Shown here: piece after piece, positions 8,263 through 15,608 of the stretch | How the letters are laid out: the number at the start of each line of letters is the position of its first letter | Numbering within the stretch: position 1 is the stretch's first letter | From: Leptospira vanthielii serovar Holland str. Waz Holland = ATCC 700522 | GTDB lineage: Bacteria > Spirochaetota > Leptospiria > Leptospirales > Leptospiraceae | Direction of reading: 5' to 3' | Assembly (NCBI RefSeq): GCF_000332455.1 | Contig: NZ_AOGY02000042.1 | Coordinates: 1 to 64,000 of the forward strand | DNA length: 64,000 nt | Notes under the pieces: model-generated | The model's database searches: none | What the model was told of the DNA's origin: nothing | What the model saw: only the letters and a program-made list of their open reading frames with translations | Position numbers and translations under genes: made by a program

Positions 8263-8757
8263 TTAATTATTGTAATATAATCCTAGTTGGTTCTCTAATG
8301 TCTCGGCCTCGGCCTTTCTAACCCTCTTTTCCAGTTTGAATACTCTGGAAGGATAATTAGACCAAAATGAAGTCACTAGGAAAGGAATTGATTCAATGTA
8401 GATTTCTTGCTTATTCTCCAAGGCCACTTCCCCATAATAAACCGTTTGATTCTTATCTAAGATCCGAACTTTCAACTTGTGATTGTAACCTCCGAGTAAG
8501 GACTCTCCTTTCACTGTCTCAAGACCTAAGTCAATCAATACAGAAGGATTCTCTCAGTTACGTTTCCACCCTAGCCTTGTAGCTTTCACTTCAAAAACCT
8601 TTGTAAGTGGTGCGAAGTCATACCCTTCCCTATATACGAAATAATAGGTTTGATTTACTCGAATTTCCTCTAGTCCATAAGATGAGTTCTCTGTCTTAAC
8701 TGTAGATTGGCAGTTCAATAATAGTAATGTGATGAGTGTAAGTATTGTTTTTTTCAT
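8263..8757 (-). pseudogene. Lipoprotein gene interrupted by an in-frame TGA
   Basis: ATG 8757 opens a lipoprotein signal (MKKTILTLITLLLLNC; lipobox Cys at residue 16). The frame stops at TGA 8554-8556 after GWKRN, but the same frame continues directly as ENPSVLIDLGLETVKGESLL and on to a stop at 8263, about 163 residues in total. The downstream part is coherent (VRILDKNQTVYYGEVALENK). A single base change would remove the stop. The lipoprotein is of unknown function. Either the gene is inactivated or the short form is the product. Confidence 0.6.
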
Positions 8758-8822
8758 GATAATTAGTGGCTCTCCTTTAAGTCATTTTGACCTTTACTTT
8801 AACAACCGCAACATGTACAATT

Positions 8823-8850
8823 CATATGTATAGTTATTTACATATGTGTA
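8823..8850. repeat. Two direct repeats CATATGTRTA
   Basis: CATATGTATA at 8823-8832 and CATATGTGTA at 8841-8850 are spaced 18 bases start to start, in the divergent region between the lipoprotein gene and the transposase gene. Each contains the palindrome CATATG. They may be binding sites for a regulator; nothing else supports this. Confidence 0.25.
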
Positions 8851-8917
8851 GCTTTTTCATCGAAAATAGACCAAATATCTTGACGGAATTATCAGGATTC
8901 TCTAATTAAATGTAATT

Positions 8918-10205
8918 ATGTCGCAAGTTGGAAGAGTTGGAAAAGGGTCAAAAAGGTCGGTAAAGAGGATACTACAGAATAACAAGGATCTAGGCGAAAA
9001 AATACAAGGAGATTATGTCTCTAACCCACAAAGATCCTTTCTTCCCCACCCAAAAAAGAACACTTCCTCTAAAAAACCAAGGGGGGTGGATATACCCGCT
9101 AGTGAGAAAATCACAGGCCGTAAGGTTAATAATTCTTCGGAGTCTACTACTAGCCATAGTATACTTACCCCCCTTGAGTTTACTTCTGGACGGCCGTACT
9201 TATTGGAAAATGAAGAGCTTAATAAATTCTTCAAAATCAAAACCTTAAAGATTCTAAAATCTATTTATCCTAAGTCTTGTAATTGTAATAACCCTAACCT
9301 ACTATTCCTCAAAGTAAAAAATCGGGACTCAATCGCTCGCTGTAGCAACTGCCACAAGATGGTTTCCATCACTGCAAAAACTCCATTTGAGAATTACAGA
9401 TCCAATCTAGCCTACATTAGTTTTATCATTTGGGACATGATTAACCAGTATCCAAAGATCATGACTTCAAAGGAGATTTCTAGGAAACTAAATCTTTCCT
9501 ACAAGACTTCATTCTATCTCAAGAAAAGAATCCAAGTGATCTTCTCACAGCTTAATGAGACGTTAAGAGAGAACCTTTATAAAGAGTTAGAAAACCCTGT
9601 AGATACTGACAAAAAACCAATTGCTGTAGCTGACTCAGTTGTTTTACGCCACGCATATACGAGCGTATAAACATAGAAGTAGGAGATACAAAACAGGAAC
9701 CGCTTCAATCTATTTGAGTAATAGTCTTGGCGGTGGTCAATGCGGAACCTTAGTTCACACGGTGGGCATTAATGGAGGTATGACTTTTTACAAATCTATT
9801 CCACTTAACAACCAAGAGTATCTAGCGAAAGACTTGGATGGAAAGATTCCAAAGAACGCTACTTTATACACTGATGAGGGATACAAATTTTTATTTGATA
9901 GACCCAATCATAAAATGGTGAATCACAATAAGAAGTCGAATGACCCTCGTTATACGTTAAGTAGAGAAAGGTGGATTACTAAAGAAGGCGTGAGTTCTAA
10001 TGGTGCAGAAGGTAGGAACAATATATTAAAACAATCATTCCGAAGCTATGGTTATATTTCTCCCCGTTATAGTGATCTCTATCTAACGGAAATTAGTCTT
10101 CTTGGGAATTTGAGATTTGCACCCGAACTAAAGTCGATTCTCTTGGGTGGTGAAGAAAAGACTTTGTGGGGTAAAGTGAGAGCTTCTGCGGGCGGAGGGA
10201 CTTGA
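8918..10205 (+). pseudogene. IS1595-like (ISXO2-type) transposase, frameshifted
   Basis: Two frames make one transposase. The 5' frame (8918-9670) has a zinc-ribbon with CNCNNPN and CSNCHK, followed by a helix-turn-helix-like region. The 3' frame (entered around 9639) has the DDE domain: TGTASIYL, TLYTDEGYKFL with an Asp, VNHNKKSNDP, and SSNGAEGRNNILKQSFRSYG. The frame changes near GACTCAGTTG (about 9630-9650), outside any long homopolymer, so the gene is probably dead. The last codons (RASAGGGT) run into the 3' end of tRNA-Leu, so the frame ends in borrowed sequence. Terminal inverted repeats were not identified. Confidence 0.7.
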
Positions 10206-10268
10206 ACCCCCATGCCTCTCGGCGCCAGAACCTAAATCTGGTGCGTCTGCCAATTTCGCCACGCCCGC
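10187..10268 (-). tRNA. tRNA-Leu (anticodon UAG)
   Basis: An 82-base type II tRNA on the minus strand. The acceptor GCGGGCG (10268-10262) pairs with CGCCCGC (10194-10188) and the discriminator is A (10187). The anticodon stem-loop CCAGA-TTTAGGT-TCTGG carries anticodon TAG. A long variable arm and the T-arm GGGGGTTCAAGTCCCTC are present. CCA is not encoded. It marks the boundary between the decaying accessory region and core genes. Confidence 0.97.
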
Positions 10269-10359
10269 ATTGAGCATGTATAAGCAGGTTTTTGTACTAG
10301 GGAAATCTGTCTAGTGAGTTTTTGTGATTCACTTGCCTTTGTTTTGAATTTTTGTTCTC

Positions 10360-10809
10360 ATGTCAGATACCAATAGGACAACTCCGATGAACATACTGGA
10401 ATTTATGCAAAATATCTCTACGCAAGTGTATTTGCGAGGGGATGTGATTTTTCGAGAAGGAGATCCACATGATGGAAGTATGTATTGTATCATGAGTGGG
10501 ATGTTTGCTGTCACCAAACGGACACCAGCTGGAACTCAAGAAGTCATTAAGGGTTTGGGACCGGGAGAATTTTTTGGAGAACTTTCGCTTCTCACAAGAA
10601 GGCCCAGGGCCATGACGATTAGCGTGGTTTCTGCCAATGCACGGGTCGGAATCCTCCGAGAGGATCAGTTTGAAAAATTGGCTCGTATCAATACACATTT
10701 TTTATTCCAACTGACCAAAAGTACAGTTGAAAAACTCCACCGGGCGGAAGCCAGGCTCACCGAACTGGATAAAATGTTAGAAGAAATCAAAAAGGAAGAA
10801 GAGAAATGA
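10360..10809 (+). CDS. Cyclic nucleotide-binding domain protein (single CNB)
   Basis: A 149-residue protein consisting of one CNB/CRP-type beta-roll (residues about 15-125) and a short charged C-terminal helix; there is no DNA-binding domain. The phosphate-binding cassette is GPGEFFGELSLLTRRPRAMT. Such stand-alone CNB proteins sense cAMP or have lost ligand binding and serve as regulatory subunits. The next gene encodes a second CNB protein and overlaps this one by four bases (ATGA), so the two are translationally coupled and may act as a pair. A later ATG at 10387 is a possible alternative start; neither has a strong ribosome binding site. Confidence 0.85.
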   Translation: MSDTNRTTPMNILEFMQNISTQVYLRGDVIFREGDPHDGSMYCIMSGMFAVTKRTPAGTQEVIKGLGPGEFFGELSLLTRRPRAMTISVVSANARVGILREDQFEKLARINTHFLFQLTKSTVEKLHRAEARLTELDKMLEEIKKEEEK

Positions 10810-11321
10810 ACGTCGACCATTTACGAAAGTACATCACCGAAGTGCGAATCGATCATTTCGCAGAAGGTAAAAAAGTGTTTTCCGAAGGTGAGGATTGTAA
10901 TGGGAAAATGTTCTTTGTTTTTTCAGGCCAACTCCAAGTTTTCAAACGAAAAGCCAGCGGAGAAGACCACTACGTTCGCGATATCAAACCAGGTGAGTTT
11001 TTTGGAGAGATGGCACTCGTCTTTCCATCTCCGAGAGCAGCCACGGTGGTGGCCTCTGCGGAGGATACGAAAGTCGGAATCATTACAAAAGAAATTTTCT
11101 TCGCCATGGGAAAAGAAAGTCCCGGTTTTTTATCGGTGATTCTTCATAGCATCATAGACCGCCTAACGTCTGTCGAAGATACAATTTCGGAAAGACAACA
11201 AGAATTACATACACTCATCAACGGAATGCCTTCTCTGCAAGTCGATACGCTTACCACAGAATCCGTCACCACCGTTGAGGACAAAACACAAGATTCTCGC
11301 ACACCAGAGGAGAAAGACTAG
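10806..11321 (+). CDS. Cyclic nucleotide-binding domain protein (second of pair)
   Basis: 171 residues with a CNB fold (about 1-125), cassette KPGEFFGEMALVFPSPRAAT, and a low-complexity Thr/Glu-rich tail (TLTTESVTTVEDKTQDSR). There is no HTH, so it is not a transcription factor. It overlaps the preceding CNB gene by ATGA and shares its architecture, indicating an old tandem duplication. The PilZ gene begins about 70 bases downstream, so second-messenger proteins are clustered here. The partner and output are unknown. Confidence 0.85.
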   Translation: MNVDHLRKYITEVRIDHFAEGKKVFSEGEDCNGKMFFVFSGQLQVFKRKASGEDHYVRDIKPGEFFGEMALVFPSPRAATVVASAEDTKVGIITKEIFFAMGKESPGFLSVILHSIIDRLTSVEDTISERQQELHTLINGMPSLQVDTLTTESVTTVEDKTQDSRTPEEKD

Positions 11322-11393
11322 GATGGAACTTCCGTTTCTCTATCCCTTTCCCTTTAAAAATAAGTTGACTAAATCCCTAAAATCGAGTTTGAT

Positions 11394-12494
11394 TTGCGGG
11401 TGACTTTGCGGTTCTTCAACTATCCCATCCCCGTACTACTGGTAACGCTCGGTTTTCTTGCGGTTCCCTTCTTAAATGTCTATATTACGGCTTCCTTATA
11501 TGATCTCGATTTAGACCATTTTACGATGATTCTTTCCAGAATCCAACCGTTACAATATGTACTCTCTGGACTCAGTGCCATCATTGCCTATGGCCTTGTT
11601 ACCAAAAAAAAATTTGGATACTATCTCTTCCTTTGTTTTACTTTTCTTATCCTAACTTATAATGTTTGGATGGTTTTGTCTGTCACTCTCGGAAAGAAAA
11701 TCTTTCTTGCCGGTATCCGCATCCATACGGCTGACATCATTTGGAATATGGTGACGACCACACTACTTCTTGGGACTGTATTTTATTTCCTTCGCCGAGA
11801 GATTGCCGCACCTTACCTTAGTGGAATTCGTCGCGGTTGGAGAACCAAATACAGAGAAACACACCCGGTTCCTTTCCATTGGACCAATGCCGATGGAGAA
11901 CGCGAAGGAGATGGGCAAACCATCAATATCTCTCGTAACGGTATCCTCATTCCCATTCCAGCGCATCATTTTCTAAAGGTCGGAGACCCTATCAATCTCC
12001 TCTTAAAGTTAGAAAAGGAAAATAGAGAACCTGTATCTATCTCTGTCCAAGCAAAGATTGTACGAATCGACAAAGAGAGTGATGGTTCTGAAATTGCCGG
12101 TGTCCAACTCTTTTTCCCAATCAACCAAAGAGAAGAAAAACAAATCTACGAAGCTTTTTTAGCCCGAGTGTTTGCACCGAGGTATCCTGTTTCCAATCCA
12201 GTTAACTTCCCAAGCCAAGATAACAAAATCTGCCAAGGTACACTTCTGAATGTTTCTCTGGAAGGATTGTATATTGAAACCAGTTCGGTCCTAGACCAAG
12301 ATCAAATTTGTAACGTAAAAATCCAGACCCGATCGGGAGATATTTCTGTCGGTGGTGTAGTTCGTTGGTCCAACCCACAAGGCAAATATGGAAAACCCAG
12401 TGGGTTTGGAATTCAAATTGATACGATAGAAAACAAAAACCTATTTCGCATTTGGATTTGGAAACAACGTTTTAAATTATTCCACGGGAGGTAG
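11394..12494 (+). CDS. Membrane protein with two PilZ domains
   Basis: Four probable transmembrane helices occupy the N-terminal 140 residues. Two PilZ-like domains follow, each with the NxSxxG signature: NISRNGI (about residue 183) and NVSLEGL (about residue 285). PilZ domains bind c-di-GMP through this motif and an upstream Arg pair; RTKYR precedes the first domain, while the second has a weaker Arg context. The likely role is a c-di-GMP-responsive membrane protein. The start is TTG 11394 or GTG 11400, neither with a clear ribosome binding site. The 3' end overlaps the convergent ispD gene by 18 bases. Confidence 0.8.
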   Translation: MRVTLRFFNYPIPVLLVTLGFLAVPFLNVYITASLYDLDLDHFTMILSRIQPLQYVLSGLSAIIAYGLVTKKKFGYYLFLCFTFLILTYNVWMVLSVTLGKKIFLAGIRIHTADIIWNMVTTTLLLGTVFYFLRREIAAPYLSGIRRGWRTKYRETHPVPFHWTNADGEREGDGQTINISRNGILIPIPAHHFLKVGDPINLLLKLEKENREPVSISVQAKIVRIDKESDGSEIAGVQLFFPINQREEKQIYEAFLARVFAPRYPVSNPVNFPSQDNKICQGTLLNVSLEGLYIETSSVLDQDQICNVKIQTRSGDISVGGVVRWSNPQGKYGKPSGFGIQIDTIENKNLFRIWIWKQRFKLFHGR

Positions 12495-13181
12495 TTCTTC
12501 CCAAAACAAAGAGTCGGCAAGTTCAGCATCGCCGGGACTTGTGACTTTGATGTTATGGTAGTCGGTTTCTACAATCCCTACCCTTCTTTTTCCCATCCAA
12601 GTGCAAAGGTCTGTCGGATGTTTTTTTAGATCCGTTGGAAGTTCCACAAGCAAAAGTTCCTGAATCATAAACCCAGCAATAGCTTGTGGGGTTTTGACAG
12701 AATAGACTTCTTCTCTTTTTAATGGTTCTTCGGTATAGTTTTGGTGCAGACGAACTCGCACCAAACTCTCCGTAGACTTTCCGACAAGGGTTGCCCCACC
12801 AAAAATTTTGGTTTGTTCCACTAATTGATAAAGTTCATTTTGTTTGAAGTTAGGGCGTGCGACGTCATGGATAAAAATGATATCCTTTGTATCATAGGGA
12901 ATGGATTCCAACCCGCATAACGTAGACAGATGGCGACTCTCCCCCCCAGGAACAATCCGATCGTTCCCTTCCAAGAGATCATCCAATTCTTTTTCTGTTT
13001 CTAAAATCCAATCAGGGTGGGAGACAACCGTGATGGATTTGGTAAGTCCAAACTTTCGAAACCGTTTGACCGAATGTCTGAGAAGGGACTCTCCCCTCAC
13101 TTTCAAAAATTGTTTGGGAACCTCAGTTCCCATCCTAGAACCTGTCCCACCCGCAAGTAGGACAACATACAATTGGTTCAT
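12477..13181 (-). CDS. ispD: 2-C-methyl-D-erythritol 4-phosphate cytidylyltransferase
   Basis: 234 residues, normal for IspD, the third enzyme of the MEP isoprenoid pathway (MEP + CTP to CDP-methylerythritol). The nucleotide-binding N-terminus LLAGGTGSRMGTEVPKQFL and the HDVARP motif are present. The gene starts 5 bases after the lysA stop on the same strand and is likely in one transcript with it. Its 3' end overlaps the convergent PilZ gene, so transcripts from both sides meet here without an obvious terminator. Confidence 0.93.
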   Translation of the reverse strand: MNQLYVVLLAGGTGSRMGTEVPKQFLKVRGESLLRHSVKRFRKFGLTKSITVVSHPDWILETEKELDDLLEGNDRIVPGGESRHLSTLCGLESIPYDTKDIIFIHDVARPNFKQNELYQLVEQTKIFGGATLVGKSTESLVRVRLHQNYTEEPLKREEVYSVKTPQAIAGFMIQELLLVELPTDLKKHPTDLCTWMGKRRVGIVETDYHNIKVTSPGDAELADSLFWEELPPVE

Positions 13182-13185
13182 TCGG

Positions 13186-14487
13186 TCATTCTACAACGAG
13201 GATTTCATTACGAAAGATCTCAAGAACCGGCTCTTTTTTGCGGATGAGTTTTCCTTCTCCGTTTTTAAGAAGTAATACTTCCGCTGTCTCCGGAAAACTA
13301 TTGTAGTTTTTGGTCGACATACCAGCACAATAAGCACCAACCGCTTCCATCACCACATAGTCTCCGATTTCTGCTTCACCCATAAGACGAGTGATGGGTT
13401 CTCCCCCTTCTTTTTGGGTAAACACATCGCCTGATTCACAACAGTGGCCAACAACCACATACTCTGCATTTGATTTCGGAACCCCACCCTCTTTTTTTAT
13501 AGTGATGAGAGGGTGTCTTGCACCGTATAACGAAGGTCTGGTGTTTGAATCCATCCCTGTGTCAAGTTTTAAAAATCGAAATCCTTTTGGGCCAGTATCC
13601 ACCAAATCATCCACAGTGGTAAGTAGAGCCCCGCAAAGTGCAATGAGGTAAGTTCCCGGTTCTATCTCTAAAATGAGTTTTCTGCCATGTTTGGTGGCAA
13701 ATTCTTCAAATTGGGGTTTTACAGGAGCACCAATCTTTTGTAAGTCGGTCGATTTTTCATCTTCCATCCGACCTACTTTGTAACCACCACCGAGGCTCAC
13801 CACCGTGACCGTTGGGAAGGCCTCTGCATATTCTAAAGTATATTTTGCCACCGCTTTCCAAACTTCCGGATCACTTCCTGAACCAATATGGGTGTGTACC
13901 TTTTCTACGAAGATTTTGTATTTTTCAACAATAGCTTTCACTTCCGGCAATTTTTCATGCCAGATTCCAAAGGAAGAAGTGACTCCTCCCACATCCGTTT
14001 TTTTAGTATGTCCTGAGCCAAGGCCCGGATTGAACCGAATGGATACAGACTTTCCAGGGAAGGTTTTTCCAAAGGCTTCGAGTTGGCGAAGAGAACATGC
14101 ATTGAATTTCACTCCTTTGCCAATGAGTTCCGCGAAGGCTTTGGGTAATTCTTGGGAAGTGAGCATGATGGATTCTGGTTTGAATCCGAAGTGGAGGGCA
14201 CGCACCACTTCATGTTCCGAAGACGCATCGATGAGGATGCCTTTCTTTTTCATAATCTGAAGGATATTCGAATTGGGATTTGCCTTCATGGCGTAACGGA
14301 CTTGTAACCCAAAGGCGTTCGGAAACGCGAGGGCTTCGTCACATTTTTGTTCAATTTCTTTCTCGGAATAGACAAAGAGCGGGGTACCAAATTCATTTGC
14401 CAAAGTTCGCACTTGGTCTTCTTTCAAAAACTTTAGTTTTTCGATTGATGTCATAGGATTTAAGATAAACCTTTCAATAGGTTCCAT
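13186..14487 (-). CDS. lysA: Diaminopimelate decarboxylase
   Basis: 433 residues of a fold-type III PLP decarboxylase. It has the PLP lysine in YAMKANPN, the motifs GLGSGHTKK and HTHIGSG, the PLP-phosphate loop SLGGGYKVG, EPGTYL, the active-site CESGDVF and the C-terminal GAYCAGMSTKNYNS. It converts meso-diaminopimelate to lysine, the last step of lysine synthesis; meso-DAP is also a wall precursor. It is followed on the same strand by ispD. A start at the internal ATG (MTSIEKL) is possible. A related decarboxylase such as ornithine decarboxylase is less likely given the motif set. Confidence 0.88.
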   Translation of the reverse strand: MEPIERFILNPMTSIEKLKFLKEDQVRTLANEFGTPLFVYSEKEIEQKCDEALAFPNAFGLQVRYAMKANPNSNILQIMKKKGILIDASSEHEVVRALHFGFKPESIMLTSQELPKAFAELIGKGVKFNACSLRQLEAFGKTFPGKSVSIRFNPGLGSGHTKKTDVGGVTSSFGIWHEKLPEVKAIVEKYKIFVEKVHTHIGSGSDPEVWKAVAKYTLEYAEAFPTVTVVSLGGGYKVGRMEDEKSTDLQKIGAPVKPQFEEFATKHGRKLILEIEPGTYLIALCGALLTTVDDLVDTGPKGFRFLKLDTGMDSNTRPSLYGARHPLITIKKEGGVPKSNAEYVVVGHCCESGDVFTQKEGGEPITRLMGEAEIGDYVVMEAVGAYCAGMSTKNYNSFPETAEVLLLKNGEGKLIRKKEPVLEIFRNEILVVE

Positions 14488-14511
14488 TCCATAAAGTCAA
14501 AAAAGTAGAAA

Positions 14512-15582
14512 ATGGCAGGAAAGATTACACATATTGAAGCTCTCTCCCAAGTGAAAAAACATTTGGAACATGGAAATGCGACCCAACGTCGGATTGCCGC
14601 ATTACTCTCAAGACCTGATGTTGCACCTTACGCCAACCTCGGTGCCGTGGCTCCCGATATCTTTTACTTCTATCATGTGTTGCAACCCAAACGTACAAAG
14701 AAGGCCGCTTTTTTTGGTGACCTGGCCCACCACGACCGGGTTGCCGAACTCATCCTTAGTTTTCTCGATCAAGTTTATGATACAGAGATGGGGCTTTATC
14801 GGGATCGTTTCCTTGCCTTCACTTTAGGGTATATCTGCCACTGTGTGGTAGACATCCAAACCCATCCGTATATCTTTTATATCTCAGGCGATTACTATAA
14901 CAATGATAAGAAGATCTCATACCAAGCACAAGTGAACCACATGAAAGTGGAGTTCGGACTAGACACACTTCTCATCAACCACCGCTGGGGAATGAGTGCC
15001 AAAGAATACGACTTCCCCCAATACATTGATATCCGTCATAGAACCGTGGGGATCAAAAACAAAATGGATCCAGTCCTTTGGAACTTTTGGTTGCAATCCA
15101 TCAAAGAAACTTATCCCACAGAGTTTGCTTCCTCCTATTTGGGTTCTGAAAAAAAAATCATCCCAGGAGACATCTTAAATGAATCTTACCTTGGGTTTTA
15201 TAGATTCACGTCCACTCTGGATTCGAGAAGTGCACTCATGCGTGGCCTTGTGAGTGTAGTGGATACACTGACCTTTCATAAATACAATGCCAGTGTGCTT
15301 ATGCTTCCGGCAATGGAAGCCATCAATCCCAAGATTATGAACGATGAAAAGCGGGAATGGTTCTATCCTGCTGACCCCAAAAGAAAGTTCAATGACTCCT
15401 TTATCGAACTTTTGAACCAAGCAAGCCAAGCTAGCAAAGAAATTTTAACGAGAGCCTACGAATATAGTTTTTCTCCGGAAAGCAGATCGAAAATTCTGGA
15501 TTCTCTCGGTGGTTATAATTTAGATACTGGTCTGCGTTACCACGGAATCGACCACATGAAGGAATTTTCTCCTCTCGTATGA
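14512..15582 (+). CDS. Zinc-dependent phospholipase C-like protein
   Basis: 356 residues with the His/Asp pattern of the zinc-dependent PLC/S1-P1 nuclease fold: THIEAL, APDIFYFYH, GDLAHHDR, GYICHCVVDIQTHPYI. These side chains are typical metal ligands in the family. No signal peptide is evident, so it may act in the cytoplasm or be non-secreted, unlike classical bacterial PLCs. It is divergent from lysA and ends about 25 bases before the PBP gene, so the two may be co-transcribed. The substrate is unknown. Confidence 0.75.
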   Translation: MAGKITHIEALSQVKKHLEHGNATQRRIAALLSRPDVAPYANLGAVAPDIFYFYHVLQPKRTKKAAFFGDLAHHDRVAELILSFLDQVYDTEMGLYRDRFLAFTLGYICHCVVDIQTHPYIFYISGDYYNNDKKISYQAQVNHMKVEFGLDTLLINHRWGMSAKEYDFPQYIDIRHRTVGIKNKMDPVLWNFWLQSIKETYPTEFASSYLGSEKKIIPGDILNESYLGFYRFTSTLDSRSALMRGLVSVVDTLTFHKYNASVLMLPAMEAINPKIMNDEKREWFYPADPKRKFNDSFIELLNQASQASKEILTRAYEYSFSPESRSKILDSLGGYNLDTGLRYHGIDHMKEFSPLV

Positions 15583-15608
15583 TGGGGATTTAAAGTTAAG
15601 GGAAATTT

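Noticed and set aside
8554..8556. Selenocysteine at the lipoprotein TGA
   Set aside because: No SECIS-like hairpin was recognised, and a nonsense mutation in a decaying region is simpler.
8823..8850. Direct CATATG repeats as the terminal repeats of the IS1595-like element
   Set aside because: They are direct, not inverted, and no partner was found near the right end at 10190.
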